Translations under genes and position numbers: made by a program
Notes under the pieces: generated by a model
The model's input: the letters and a program-made list of their open reading frames with translations, nothing else
Told to the model about the DNA's origin: nothing
Databases searched by the model: none
Assembly: GCA_003249225.1 (NCBI GenBank)
Contig: QKJQ01000028.1
Coordinates: forward strand, 1-56,772
Direction: 5' to 3'
Origin: Clostridia bacterium
GTDB lineage: Bacteria; Bacillota; Clostridia; Lachnospirales; Lachnospiraceae
DNA length: 56,772 bases
Shown here: positions 1 through 9,242 of the stretch, one piece after another
Numbering within the stretch: position 1 is the first letter of the stretch
How the letters are laid out: each line of letters opens with the position of its first letter

Positions 1-61
1 TTTATATCTATAAAAGTAAAATGCTATCATAATAACTATATTTGTCAAGGAGGTTATCCAT

Positions 62-937
62 TTGATTGCAAACAAAGTCCTGCAATTCTGGAAATCAAAA
101 ATAATAATAGTACTTACAATTGCACTGCTTTTACTTATTGCAGGAAATTATTATACAAATTATGTAGAAAAAACCGAATGGCAAAAAGTATATGAATCAA
201 AAGCTAAAGATGTTAATCTGGAAAAGGTTAATGAAATAATATCAGGTTACACGACAATGGGGTATGTTGAAAAATTTGTTTTTTCAGATGACTTTTACAT
301 AATCTTTTGGATTGTCATTATAATCGGTTTAAGTATTTCATTAAGTGCCACAACGATTAATGAATTAAAAACAAATTATGGGACAATGATAATGGCAAGG
401 ACTACTTATCGGAACTACATAACAAAGCTGTTATTTTCTCAAATTCTGTTCATGATATCGTATTTAGCTGTGTTCTTTAGTATTGCTTTCTTGTTAACAC
501 AAATAACTCTGGGTTTTGATTTTTCAGTTCCGGTAAACTCATCGATTACCAGTCCTTCCTTACTTGTGCACTTTCTTTTACTGCTTGCAAATATTATGCA
601 TATGAGTTTATATGCTATTTGCCTGGTTTTACTAACATCAGTATCCGGTGTTTATGTAAAAAATATTTATGTAATACAAATGCTTCCTTTTTTTATCATT
701 ATACTGGCTTATGTTGCCGGAAGTACAATCGGAAATATTAACTTTTCTTTCGCAAAATTTTCTTATTATATAATTATTGACAGTGCCATTAGCAGCTTTA
801 ATAGCATTATACTAAAGCATGATTATACATTAAGTAATTTTCTTGCAAGCATGGGAATGACGATTGTATTTTTTATCACATTCCTTAGATTATACCGGTT
901 AAATGTACATAAATTCAGTAAGGACTATTTATTATGA
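62..937 (+). CDS. Membrane subunit of an ABC-2-like exporter (unclassified)
   Basis: Polytopic membrane protein of 291 aa, first of four overlapping genes that end in an ABC ATPase, so it is most likely a permease subunit. Hydrophobic segments lie near residues 13-32, 72-96, 120-145, 165-195, 200-225 and 255-275. A polar loop at 33-70 after the first segment matches the ABC-2 permease plan. The TTG start is chosen because AAGGAGG at 47-53 lies 8 nt upstream. Its last codons overlap the next start (ATGA). Substrate is unknown; lantibiotic-immunity exporters have a similar gene order, but no diagnostic motif was seen. Confidence 0.75.
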   Translation: MIANKVLQFWKSKIIIVLTIALLLLIAGNYYTNYVEKTEWQKVYESKAKDVNLEKVNEIISGYTTMGYVEKFVFSDDFYIIFWIVIIIGLSISLSATTINELKTNYGTMIMARTTYRNYITKLLFSQILFMISYLAVFFSIAFLLTQITLGFDFSVPVNSSITSPSLLVHFLLLLANIMHMSLYAICLVLLTSVSGVYVKNIYVIQMLPFFIIILAYVAGSTIGNINFSFAKFSYYIIIDSAISSFNSIILKHDYTLSNFLASMGMTIVFFITFLRLYRLNVHKFSKDYLL

Positions 938-1566
938 AAAAAACTTATAAAATTATACTATGGATGATATTTTACATTTTTACGGTAATAATGATTTATA
1001 ATGAATATGCAAAATATAGCGAGGTTCCTTCGGTTAATGATTTTTTAGAAAATACTTTGTTTAAAATTCAACATATACTTTTTACTATAAACATATTTTT
1101 TATAATTTTGCTGACCGTAGTAAAAATTCCGATTTTCTCTCCAAATTTTATTATTCGATATAAGAACCATATCATTGAAGTAATCTTTATTCAGGGAGTA
1201 AAACTAGCCGTTTTCTTTACATCCGTTACATCTGCAGCTTATATACTGCCGTCTCTATTATTAGGAAATTCACTTATATTAAAACCGGAGTTATTCATTT
1301 TTATAGCAGGAATTTTATCGTTTGTTCTTTCTGTGTATATTGAATATGTTACTATATTACTATTTACCAATCATCAGGTTTTGAGCTTGCTTTCACCTTT
1401 TCTGATTAACATTGTAAAATCACTATTCCTTATATACTTTTCTTCAAAGGTATCCTCGTTAAAAAACATAAATACATTTGCAGTTTATTGTTGCTCACTT
1501 ATAATTATTTTTATGGCAATCCTATCTTGGGCTATAAAGAAGAAGGAGTATATCAATGAAACGTAA
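934..1566 (+). CDS. Membrane protein, second exporter subunit
   Basis: A 210-aa hydrophobic protein with about six membrane segments (residues 7-25, 45-65, 85-110, 115-140, 150-170, 180-203) and short Lys-rich loops. The start overlaps the previous stop by 4 nt, with AAGGA about 10 nt upstream, which indicates translational coupling. The sequence is very AT-rich and resembles no family I can name. From its position between two membrane proteins and upstream of an ATPase, I infer that it forms part of the same transporter. Confidence 0.7.
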   Translation: MKKTYKIILWMIFYIFTVIMIYNEYAKYSEVPSVNDFLENTLFKIQHILFTINIFFIILLTVVKIPIFSPNFIIRYKNHIIEVIFIQGVKLAVFFTSVTSAAYILPSLLLGNSLILKPELFIFIAGILSFVLSVYIEYVTILLFTNHQVLSLLSPFLINIVKSLFLIYFSSKVSSLKNINTFAVYCCSLIIIFMAILSWAIKKKEYINET

Positions 1567-2221
1567 TATTATTTCCTTTTTGATGATATTGATTATTAAC
1601 CTTGCTTCGAAAAGCACCGGGAGAATTGGGCCAGATGCTATCTTTCGGTTAAGTATGGGATGTGATATTGATCAAAGACAAATATATTGGTATTTAGTAA
1701 TCTTTCAACTTGGCATTGTTGCAATCTACACCATACTTTTTGAGTTAAAAATTGAAGAATCTTTATCAATTGGGCAATATATAATAGCGAGAGGTAATTA
1801 TCCTACGCTTCGTCGTTACTTAATAATAGAGATATGCAAAACAGGCTCATTGATTCTATTCTATAAATTGCTATTGTATGTTCTGTTTTGCTTTTTTTCC
1901 GGAGAATATTATAGTTTCTGCCTCTACGATATAATCTCAACCGCATTTTCAATTTATTTATTAGCATTTTTCATACTTCTACTTAACATTTTAAGAATTA
2001 ATAAATATGTCATCTTATTTTTAGGGCTTTTTGCTTCGTTATTTTTAAAAATCGGTTCCTTCTATTTTAGTTTTCTGGGTTGGTTAACAATTGCTTCTCC
2101 TTCATGGGAAAACAATATTGCAGAAATGCTGTTGTTTAAAATTATTTTTATAAGTATCTTATGGTACATGATTAATAAAGCAGATTATGAAAGAATTTAC
2201 TTAGGAAAGGATTCTTTATGA
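1556..2221 (+). CDS. Membrane protein, third exporter subunit
   Basis: A 221-aa polytopic membrane protein whose start lies 11 nt inside the previous gene, preceded by AAGGAG with good spacing. Hydrophobic segments are near residues 4-18, 44-62, 92-115, 122-145, 150-172 and 190-207. The end overlaps the ATPase start by 4 nt (ATGA). Three different membrane proteins served by one ATPase is more than the two permease domains ABC exporters need, so one may be accessory. Family not recognised. Confidence 0.7.
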   Translation: MKRNIISFLMILIINLASKSTGRIGPDAIFRLSMGCDIDQRQIYWYLVIFQLGIVAIYTILFELKIEESLSIGQYIIARGNYPTLRRYLIIEICKTGSLILFYKLLLYVLFCFFSGEYYSFCLYDIISTAFSIYLLAFFILLLNILRINKYVILFLGLFASLFLKIGSFYFSFLGWLTIASPSWENNIAEMLLFKIIFISILWYMINKADYERIYLGKDSL

Positions 2222-2835
2222 TTAAACTAAATAATGTAAGTAAAACGATTAAGAAAAGAACGATTTTAGAAGATTTGTCCATTACCTTTGAGAAGGGTAC
2301 TGTATACCTTATTGAAGGACATAATGGTTGTGGAAAAACCATGCTGTTAAGACTACTTGCGGGATTGATACAACCAACAAGCGGTACAATAGAAAAAGAT
2401 GATTATACCTATGGTGTTATTATTGAAACACCTTCCTTTATTGAATCAGAATCAGCCAAAGAAAACCTGCGTATCCTCGCATCAATCCGAAAAGAAATCG
2501 GAATGGATGAAATTGAAGAATACTTAAAACTGGTAAACTTGCTGGATGACAAAAATACGAAAGTATCAAAATTTTCACTCGGAATGAAACAACGCCTGGC
2601 TTTTTGTCAGGCTGTTATGGAGAATCCAGATGTTTTGCTTCTTGATGAACCCTTTAATGCACTAGACAAAAAAAATTATGATGTTATAAGTAACTATCTT
2701 TTCGACAACAAAAAAAACAGGATTACAATCATTGCTGCTCATGGAATGGATTATACAAATAATTTATTTGATAAAATAATCAAAATGGATAACGGACACA
2801 TAGATATCATAGAAAATGCACCTCATAAAATCTAA
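2218..2835 (+). CDS. ABC transporter ATP-binding protein
   Basis: Cytoplasmic ATPase that would power the membrane proteins encoded just upstream. Visible motifs: Walker A GHNGCGKT at 34-41, signature FSLGMKQR at 119-126, Walker B VLLLDEP at 139-145, and switch histidine in AAH at 173-175. At 205 aa it is a minimal nucleotide-binding domain with no C-terminal extension, as in bacteriocin- or lantibiotic-type exporters. The Q-loop region reads IIETPSF rather than having a clear glutamine, as in many BcrA/LanF-like ATPases. It is last in a four-gene coupled operon with GGAAAGGA before the ATG. Confidence 0.9.
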   Translation: MIKLNNVSKTIKKRTILEDLSITFEKGTVYLIEGHNGCGKTMLLRLLAGLIQPTSGTIEKDDYTYGVIIETPSFIESESAKENLRILASIRKEIGMDEIEEYLKLVNLLDDKNTKVSKFSLGMKQRLAFCQAVMENPDVLLLDEPFNALDKKNYDVISNYLFDNKKNRITIIAAHGMDYTNNLFDKIIKMDNGHIDIIENAPHKI

Positions 2836-2882
2836 ATGCTGCACAACATAAAGGTGAAGATAATTAACCCCGGAGGTATCTT

Positions 2883-3740
2883 ATGCGAACTGAAAAAGAA
2901 ATGATGAATCTGATCATGAATAAGGCAATCCATGATGAACGAATTCGAGCCGTTGCACTGGACGGCTCAAGAGCCGCAAAGAGTGCCACGCACGACAAGT
3001 ACTGTGATTTTGATATTGTTTATATTGTTACAGACATCCGCGAATTCACAAAGGATCCCTCCTGGATAAATACCTTTGGCGAGATATTGATCGTCCAGTG
3101 CCCCGCAGACTGGTATAGTCATCCATACGATTATAGCAGTCATGAGAATTATAATTATCTGATCCAGTTTACAGACGGCAATCGTATTGACCTGACATTA
3201 ATCGAAGTCAGTCATATCACAAACGAGCGTAACAATATAGAACCCCGAATTGTACTGTTAAATAAGGATAACTTTAAAGAATTAAATGCTGTTTCTGATG
3301 AAAGTATTTATTTTATTAAAAAACCAGGTGCATTAGAATTTTTCAATACCTGCAATGAATTTCGCTGGCTCTCACTCTATATCTCAAAGGGCTTATGCCG
3401 TCATGAATTATATTATGCCAAGTATGCTTATGATGTTCTGATTATGGAGATGTTTCTCAAGATGCTCAACTGGAAGGTTGCAGTGGAACGTAATTTTACA
3501 GTCTCAACCGGGGACCACAGCAAGTATCTGAAGCGTTATCTGTCAGAGGAAGAGATGAAAAGGTTTCACTCTGTCTTTCCAGATGGACAGTATGAGGATA
3601 TCTGGGACAAACTATTTTTACTATATGATTATTTTGCAGATCTTGAAAGCTATGTTGCTGCTGAGCTTGACTACAGTACCAATAAAGAAGAGACAAGATC
3701 TGTACGTGAGTTTCTTGAAAGAAGAAAAAAGGAAAAGTAA
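2883..3740 (+). CDS. ANT(6)-like aminoglycoside 6-adenylyltransferase
   Basis: Nucleotidyltransferase of 285 aa similar in layout to streptomycin 6-adenylyltransferases (AadE/ANT(6) family, about 290-300 aa), which transfer AMP from ATP to the 6-OH of streptomycin. The nucleotidyltransferase signature is visible near the N-terminus: GSR at 28-30 followed by the metal-binding pair D42 and D44 in CDFDIVYIV. A CCGGAGG ribosome binding site precedes the ATG. The gene is 47 nt after the ABC operon and convergent with a MATE exporter. Chromosomal ANT(6)-like genes are common in Clostridia and do not always confer resistance. Confidence 0.85.
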   Translation: MRTEKEMMNLIMNKAIHDERIRAVALDGSRAAKSATHDKYCDFDIVYIVTDIREFTKDPSWINTFGEILIVQCPADWYSHPYDYSSHENYNYLIQFTDGNRIDLTLIEVSHITNERNNIEPRIVLLNKDNFKELNAVSDESIYFIKKPGALEFFNTCNEFRWLSLYISKGLCRHELYYAKYAYDVLIMEMFLKMLNWKVAVERNFTVSTGDHSKYLKRYLSEEEMKRFHSVFPDGQYEDIWDKLFLLYDYFADLESYVAAELDYSTNKEETRSVREFLERRKKEK

Positions 3741-3767
3741 AGAACAGAACACGAGCGCTTCATTACC

Positions 3768-5153
3768 TTATATCAACTTAAACCGATCCCACTTACCGCT
3801 CTTATAGCGCCACATGACAATGACCGCTTTTATTACCCAGTCACACATCATAGCCAGCGTAATTCCAATAACCCCAAGTCCAAGAACTCTGGCAAATAAA
3901 ATCGAAAGCGAAACACGGCAGACCACAGAGGTAAAGATCGAAGCATACATTGTAAATTTTGCATCTCCTGCTGCGCGAAGTCCAGTGGAAAGCGCAAAAG
4001 ATAAGGGGCAAAATGCAGCATTTCCGGAATTGTGCATGATAACAACGATAAGAACCAAACCTACTGTCTCACTGCTTAGGTCATACCCATGAAGCATAAA
4101 AGGTACGATCAGTAAAAATATCAGGTTCCAAACGATGCCGCCAACGTAGGTTATACGCAACAGCTTATTCATATAATATCTCGTCGCCCCGATGTCTCCT
4201 GAACCCATCGACTGTCCGATTACGGTGATAAATGCGGGTCCCATTGCAATGATGAATAAGGCTGCCATGGACCAGAAGCTTTGCGCCACACCATAGGCCG
4301 CAATATGTACTGTTCCAAAAACTGAAAGAATGGAACTTAGTGCCACCTTGGCAAGCTGAAATAAGCTGCTTTCAATACTGTTTGGAATTGCAATGGTAAA
4401 GATTCGTTTGATCATTAGCATATTTATGGTGAATATTTTTTTCAATTCCAGGGTTACCTGATTTCTTTTTTGAAACGCAATGCTAAGCATGAAGATTGCT
4501 GCAAATGCTCTTGAAAGCAGGGAAGGATACGCAACACCACGAACCCCCGCATGGAGTACAAAGATGCCAATGGAATTTCCAATCACATTGATCACATTCA
4601 TAGCAAGCGAGACATACATAATCGTCTTTGTTTTTCCCATACTGCGATACATTCCGGCGCATCCATTATACAGAGCCAGAAAAGGGAAGGAGAAAGCGGA
4701 AATTCTAAGATATGTCATACCTGCCTCGTAAACAGGCACGTCTACTTTTCCGAACAACAACCGAAATATTGTATCACCAAACCCTAAAACAACAGCCATA
4801 AGAATGATTGATATCATACCAACGGTCATGACCATCTGACTGGCAGCAAAGGTGGCATTTTTACTGTCTTTATTCCCTATATAATGACTTACGACCACCG
4901 CTCCTCCGGCTGCTAGTGCTGTAAAAATCATAATAAATACACTATTAAGCTGATTGATCAGCGATACCCCGGAGATGGCTTCTTCGCCAGCATAACTTAT
5001 CATAAGTGTGTCGGCAATTCCAACTAGCAGCGCTAAAAACTGCTCAACAATAATAGGTGCGATTAACCTCTTTAGCTCTGTGTTGGAAAATAGCTTTCTG
5101 CTATCTTCGATCTGTTGTTTTGGTTCTATCACTCGATTAAATAATGTTATCAT
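3768..5153 (-). CDS. MATE family efflux transporter
   Basis: A 461-aa protein with the twelve-helix architecture of MATE antiporters, which export cationic drugs or metabolites using Na+ or H+ gradients. The N-terminus places a cytoplasmic stretch of about 30 residues before helix 1, and the first helical pair contains the typical VEQFLALLVGIADTLM pattern. Length is normal (440-470 aa). The gene has an unusual leader of about 150 nt with hairpins, a small candidate reading frame and a repeated ribosome-binding-site block, described separately. Substrate cannot be predicted. It sits beside an ANT(6)-like gene, a context suggesting drug defence. Confidence 0.9.
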   Translation of the reverse strand: MITLFNRVIEPKQQIEDSRKLFSNTELKRLIAPIIVEQFLALLVGIADTLMISYAGEEAISGVSLINQLNSVFIMIFTALAAGGAVVVSHYIGNKDSKNATFAASQMVMTVGMISIILMAVVLGFGDTIFRLLFGKVDVPVYEAGMTYLRISAFSFPFLALYNGCAGMYRSMGKTKTIMYVSLAMNVINVIGNSIGIFVLHAGVRGVAYPSLLSRAFAAIFMLSIAFQKRNQVTLELKKIFTINMLMIKRIFTIAIPNSIESSLFQLAKVALSSILSVFGTVHIAAYGVAQSFWSMAALFIIAMGPAFITVIGQSMGSGDIGATRYYMNKLLRITYVGGIVWNLIFLLIVPFMLHGYDLSSETVGLVLIVVIMHNSGNAAFCPLSFALSTGLRAAGDAKFTMYASIFTSVVCRVSLSILFARVLGLGVIGITLAMMCDWVIKAVIVMWRYKSGKWDRFKLI

Positions 5154-5298
5154 TTTTCACCATTCCTGCGCATATTTTGTGCGCATTTGAAGTTTGTGCT
5201 GAGGATTACGCAGGCACAAACTTTTTAGGTTGAAAGTGATTTCCTTTCAACTTTTTCACCATTCCTGCGCATGTTTTCTGCGCATGCTTTGTGCGCAT
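5153..5298 (-). promoter_or_regulatory. Structured leader with a 21-bp duplicated RBS block
   Basis: The 21-bp block ending in the ribosome-binding region of the MATE gene (5153-5173) is repeated exactly at 5252-5272. Between the copies are a hairpin with 8-bp arms GTTGAAAG/CTTTCAAC and another with 10-bp arms AAGTTTGTGC/GCACAAACTT. Each copy is followed upstream by self-complementary TGCGCA units (two in the proximal copy, three in the distal) that could pair with each other. I infer a conditional translation or transcription attenuator controlling the exporter. Confidence 0.5.
5206..5250 (-). CDS. Candidate 14-residue leader peptide upstream of the MATE gene
   Basis: A TTG-initiated frame of 14 codons plus TAA, peptide tail HFQPKKFVPA, within the leader of the MATE gene. 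Its upstream sequence (AGGAATGGTGAAAAA) copies the block that precedes the MATE ATG, so both starts seem to use the same ribosome-binding context. The frame begins inside one hairpin (arms 5229-5236 and 5244-5251) and ends inside a second (5190-5199 with 5214-5223). That is the arrangement expected for ribosome-stalling attenuation. An alternative ATG at 5262 would give 18 residues. Inference from sequence only. Confidence 0.35.
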   Translation of the reverse strand: MKGNHFQPKKFVPA

Positions 5299-5429
5299 AT
5301 TTAAGCATAGGTCACATCTTACCACAATCCATTTCAATTTGCATCTCTTTTTCTTGTGTTCCAAAAAAGTTTACGAAATTCAAAATTAATAACAAGAGTC
5401 CTTCTTTTGAAATATCTGCCAGCACGAAC

Positions 5430-5463
5430 AAAGAGATGCACCCTATTGCTGATGCATCTCTTT
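5430..5463 (-). terminator. Hairpin terminator after the subtilase gene
   Basis: Perfect 11-bp inverted repeat AAAGAGATGCA/TGCATCTCTTT with a 12-nt loop, 35 nt after the stop codon of the subtilase on the minus strand. The tail is only moderately U-rich (CTCTTTGTT), so termination efficiency is uncertain. Confidence 0.6.
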
Positions 5464-5497
5464 CGCATTTGAAGCATTGTTTTAAAACCCCATTGTT

Positions 5498-7306
5498 CTA
5501 TCTTGTTATTGTGTCCCTTGTTTCACCTGTCAGGGTGCATACAGTGCCATTGATTGTTATCTGATCAATTACAAAGGTAAAGGTTACCGATTTTCTTCCC
5601 ACCTTTACTTCATTAGACTTTAAAGTAACGGTTCCATTTAACAATGTCGTCCCTGTATCCGTATCAGTTGCTGCACCTTCCCAGTGTCCGGTTACGGTCG
5701 CACCGGAAACCGGCGCTCCATCTCGTAGAACACTGACCAAAGCGGATGCAGAAGTATAGGTCTGATTACGTACCTGCCTGTCTGTCAGACGTAAGGAAAT
5801 CGAAGTCTGAACACTGACAGCCGGTATCGGTGTAGGTGTTGCGGTTGGCACTGGTGTTGCGGTCGGCGCAGGTGTCGCCGTTGGTGCTGGTGTTGCGGTC
5901 GGTTCCGGCGTCGTTGTCGGAGTCGGCGTTGCTGTTGGGACCGGCGTCATTGTCGGATCCGGTATTGGTGTTGAAGTTGGTGATAAAGTCGGCTCCGGCG
6001 TCATTGTCGGAGTCGGTGTTGCTGTTGGTGTTAAAGAAGGCGTTGGTGTTACTGCTGCACTGTTTAAGGCTGCGGCAGCATCAACAAGCCCATATCCATA
6101 CGTTGTATCTTTTCCTTCTATTCCAAGATCCAGAGCGGTATTCTGCAGCACAGACTGTACACCGGCCGGAGTGTTTGCGACACCGGCTGCTATAATAAGA
6201 GCAGCGATACCGGCAACATGAGGTGAAGCCATTGATGTTCCCTGGAAGAACCAGTATCCAAAATCACCGGTATCCAATGTATTGGGATTGAATGTATTCT
6301 GTAAGATACCATCCGGATAGCCATCTTTATTTTGATCTACTGACGTATCTCCGCCTGGTGCAACCACATCGAGACTGCTGCCATAATTGGAGTAAGAAGC
6401 AAGTGTTTTGTCAACTCTGGTGGCTCCTACCGCTATGACATATTTATCATATGCCGCCGGATAGCTGACACCATTGCTTCCGTTGTTACCTGCCGCAGCT
6501 ACAATTGTTACACCCCTGTTGTATGCATAAGCGAGTGCATCTTCAAGGATAACAGAACCTACACTTCCACCAAGGCTCATATTAATGACCTTTGCTCCAT
6601 GATCTGCCGCATAGTAAATACCATCTGCTATTGCTGCATAGGTCCCGGATCCTTCCGCATCAAGAACTTTTATTGGCATAAGTTTGACATTGTAAGCTAC
6701 ACCTGCTGTTCCTACAGCATTGTTCGTGTTCTGTGCAATGGTACCTGCCACATGCGTTCCGTGACTGTTATCATCATTCGCATGACTGTAATTGTTGACA
6801 AAATCATATCCCTGAACAAATATGGCACCTGCCAGATCCGGAGCAACAACATAACTGTCATAATTTTCATAAGCAATACCGGTATCAATAACAGCTACGA
6901 TGACACCTTCTCCGGTATCTGTATCAATTCCGGTCGATATATTCCAGGCTTCTTCTGCCTGTATTCCTCCAACCGACTGACCCTGAAGATCCCATTGATA
7001 AGTAAAATACGGATCATTCGACAAGGCATAGGCATAGTAATTAGGTTCCGCGTAGAGTACATTGGACTTGTTTTTATATTCTGAAGCTTTTTCCTTTTCC
7101 TTGCCTGTCTGTACTTTAACGACCCTGAAAGGTTCTGTATCTCCTGCAAATTTAACGATTATTTCTGAAGAAACAAATGTTTCCGTTGCTGTCGCGATTT
7201 TGTCACTTACATTGAATTTCTGTTGGTTGCCGCCATTTGCTGACACTGCTCCTGCGTTCGACAATAGAAAGGCTGCAATCAATACTAAACTTAACACTTT
7301 TTTCAC
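5498..7306 (-). CDS. Secreted S8 subtilisin-like serine protease with Pro/Thr linker
   Basis: Extracellular endopeptidase of about 602 aa. A GTG start is preferred because GGGAGT lies 7 nt upstream and it places a classic signal peptide (KK, then a hydrophobic core ending AVSA) at the N-terminus; an ATG at 7339 lacks a ribosome binding site. A short inhibitor-like propeptide (YAEPNYYAY motif) precedes the catalytic domain. The triad is visible in AVIDTGI (Asp), [10 protein letters not shown] (His) and [11 protein letters not shown] (Ser). A proline/threonine/alanine-rich linker (DNA about 5823-6050) leads to a C-terminal beta-sandwich-like domain of about 95 aa. No sortase motif or SLH domain was seen, so it is probably released or held through the last domain. 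Confidence 0.92.
   Translation of the reverse strand: MKKVLSLVLIAAFLLSNAGAVSANGGNQQKFNVSDKIATATETFVSSEIIVKFAGDTEPFRVVKVQTGKEKEKASEYKNKSNVLYAEPNYYAYALSNDPYFTYQWDLQGQSVGGIQAEEAWNISTGIDTDTGEGVIVAVIDTGIAYENYDSYVVAPDLAGAIFVQGYDFVNNYSHANDDNSHGTHVAGTIAQNTNNAVGTAGVAYNVKLMPIKVLDAEGSGTYAAIADGIYYAADHGAKVINMSLGGSVGSVILEDALAYAYNRGVTIVAAAGNNGSNGVSYPAAYDKYVIAVGATRVDKTLASYSNYGSSLDVVAPGGDTSVDQNKDGYPDGILQNTFNPNTLDTGDFGYWFFQGTSMASPHVAGIAALIIAAGVANTPAGVQSVLQNTALDLGIEGKDTTYGYGLVDAAAALNSAAVTPTPSLTPTATPTPTMTPEPTLSPTSTPIPDPTMTPVPTATPTPTTTPEPTATPAPTATPAPTATPVPTATPTPIPAVSVQTSISLRLTDRQVRNQTYTSASALVSVLRDGAPVSGATVTGHWEGAATDTDTGTTLLNGTVTLKSNEVKVGRKSVTFTFVIDQITINGTVCTLTGETRDTITR
5823..6050. repeat. Degenerate repeats encoding the Pro/Thr linker
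   Basis: Roughly 230 bp built from variants of a short unit encoding TATPTP or TPEPT, inside the subtilase. Such regions encode flexible linkers and tend to vary in length between strains. Confidence 0.85.
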
Positions 7307-7390
7307 TTGAACCACTCCCATCATCACATCATTCATCAAGGATTATTTATGTGCCTACTATTTGAGAATCAAAGCAATATTCTCTCCATT

Positions 7391-7419
7391 ATTATAACAT
7401 TTGTTTCATTAATTTTCAA
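7391..7419 (-). promoter_or_regulatory. Sigma-A-type promoter for the subtilase gene
   Basis: On the minus strand, TTGAAA (7414-7419), a 17-bp spacer and TATAAT (7391-7396). Transcription would begin near 7384, about 78 nt before the GTG start. Both hexamers are near consensus. The rest of 7420-7769 is AT-rich with no gene that I can support. Confidence 0.75.
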
Positions 7420-7769
7420 CTTTATAATATTTTACTTGACTCATATCTCTTTTTGTGTATTATTTGATTTATTTCATCGCATATAAACGAACAATGTGCG
7501 ACTTTTGCACTATGATTCTCTTTCCATTCTGTGCAACACTTCTTAGCCAAACCATGCGCTCAGTACCCTGTAGTGAAATATCTTTCCAATTATTTTGAAA
7601 AACTTTGTTGCTTCTCCTCTATAGAAATAGTTGAAATAAATCTTAAAATATATGATTTTTTACATTGACGAAAAATAAAAACTGTTGCAATATATACCAG
7701 TGCTTTGACACTATAAGAATTCATAAACTTCATAGAATACACACTTGAAAGGAAAAGAAGGCAATAAAG

Positions 7770-9125
7770 ATGCAGGTACAAAAAAGAAAGAAAATTGATA
7801 TGACGCATGGTCCAATTATGAAGCTGGTGGTATTGTTCGCACTGCCAATATGTTTGGGCAATGTCCTTCAGCAACTCTACAATACCGTAGACACTATTGT
7901 GATCGGTAATTTCTGCGGTACCGTGTCACTGGCGGCCGTTGGTACCAGCGGGCTTCCGGTCGAGATGCTGCTCTGTATCTTCTTGGGACTTGGTACCGGT
8001 GTTTCCATTCTGGTGGCTCAGTTTGTCGGCAGTGATGATGAAACCAGTGTTAAAAAAACCATTGCGACAGCCACTTACTTCTTATATCTGTGTGCCATCC
8101 CCATTTCAATCCTTGGCCTCTTTCTTGGTCCGCTGATTCTTAAACTGATCCATGTTCCGGCAGATGCCTGGAGCTATTCTGTATCTTATATTCGGATTAT
8201 CTTTCTTGGTACACTTGGTAATATGGGTTATAACATGAATGCAGGGATTCTGCGTGGTCTTGGTGACAGCAAATCTTCTCTGCTTTTTCTGGTCGTATCC
8301 TGCATCGTAAATATTGTTCTTGACCTTATCTTTGTTGCACTTCTTGGTATGGATGTTGCAGGTGCTGCACTGGCAACAACACTGGCTATGTTCTCTTCGT
8401 GGATCTTCAGCGTCCTTTATATAAGACGCCGCTATCCGGAGCTTGAATTTACCTTGTTTCCACGATATCTTGATAAAAAAATCCTGACCAGGATTATTAA
8501 GATCGGGCTTCCTCTTGGGTTAAATAATTCCATCTATTCCGTAGGGCACATGCTGATGCAGTCCCTCATCAATGAACAGGGTTCTGTCTTTATGGCTGGC
8601 TGCTCTGTTGCAACAAAAGTGACCGGTCTGGCCAATGTTGCCATTACATCCTTTTCTGCTGCAGCTACCACTTTTTCAGGACAAAATTATGGAGCCAGAA
8701 TTCTGGATCGCTTAAAGAAGGGGTCCAGGCAAATTCCCTTCTACTCCGGTCTTATTACGGGAATAGCCGGTATTCTTGTAACCATTTTCTGCCGTCCAAT
8801 TCTTGGACTTTTTACCAAAGATGCAGAAGTTCTTGAGATGGCCGTTTTGTATATCTGGATCGTACTTCCCTTCACCTGGTTCTACGCTGTACTGAATGCG
8901 ATCATAAACTACATCAATGGTCTCGGTGAAGTAAAATATCCAACCATTATAAATATACTTATGCTCTGGGCTGTCCGCATACCTAGTGCTTATCTGATCG
9001 CCTATTTTCTTGATGGGAAATATATCATGGCATGCTATCCCATCAGCTTTTTCTTTGGTATGACAGCTATGATCGCTTTCTACTTTACAAAGCGCTGGAA
9101 AAGGATCAGTACCGTATCCATATAA
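7770..9125 (+). CDS. MATE family efflux transporter
   Basis: Second MATE antiporter of the window, 451 aa, about 30% longer hydrophobic content than soluble neighbours, with twelve predicted helices. The N-terminal region has the family pattern for helix 1 (ICLGNVLQQLYNTVDTIVIG), typical of the DinF/NorM-like branch common in Clostridia. An A/G-rich stretch (GAAAGGAAAAGAAGG) precedes the ATG. The gene stands alone between the divergent subtilase and a bidirectional terminator. It differs from the MATE at 3768-5153 in subfamily, so the pair is not a recent duplication. Substrate unknown. Confidence 0.9.
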   Translation: MQVQKRKKIDMTHGPIMKLVVLFALPICLGNVLQQLYNTVDTIVIGNFCGTVSLAAVGTSGLPVEMLLCIFLGLGTGVSILVAQFVGSDDETSVKKTIATATYFLYLCAIPISILGLFLGPLILKLIHVPADAWSYSVSYIRIIFLGTLGNMGYNMNAGILRGLGDSKSSLLFLVVSCIVNIVLDLIFVALLGMDVAGAALATTLAMFSSWIFSVLYIRRRYPELEFTLFPRYLDKKILTRIIKIGLPLGLNNSIYSVGHMLMQSLINEQGSVFMAGCSVATKVTGLANVAITSFSAAATTFSGQNYGARILDRLKKGSRQIPFYSGLITGIAGILVTIFCRPILGLFTKDAEVLEMAVLYIWIVLPFTWFYAVLNAIINYINGLGEVKYPTIINILMLWAVRIPSAYLIAYFLDGKYIMACYPISFFFGMTAMIAFYFTKRWKRISTVSI

Positions 9126-9142
9126 ATGGCTGGCTTTCGGCG

Positions 9143-9180
9143 AAAAAGGTGATGCCCTGTATAAAGGCATCACCTTTTTT
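9143..9180. terminator. Bidirectional intrinsic terminator
   Basis: Perfect 14-bp stem AAAAAGGTGATGCC/GGCATCACCTTTTT with a 9-nt loop and T/A runs on both sides. It lies 17 nt after the MATE stop and also suits the converging ABC permease gene. Confidence 0.9.
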
Positions 9181-9242
9181 CTATTACTAATAAAGAGTCA
9201 AAATAGTAATTTGACTGTTCCTAATCGAGCGTTATACAACAC

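Noticed and set aside
3583..3807. 74-aa frame overlapping the end of the ANT(6)-like gene
   Set aside because: It is an alternate frame of a real gene and has no independent support.
7655..7745. Promoter for the MATE gene at 7770
   Set aside because: TTGACG and TTGACA both occur, but distances to the nearest -10-like sequences (20 and 22 bp) are outside the usual range.
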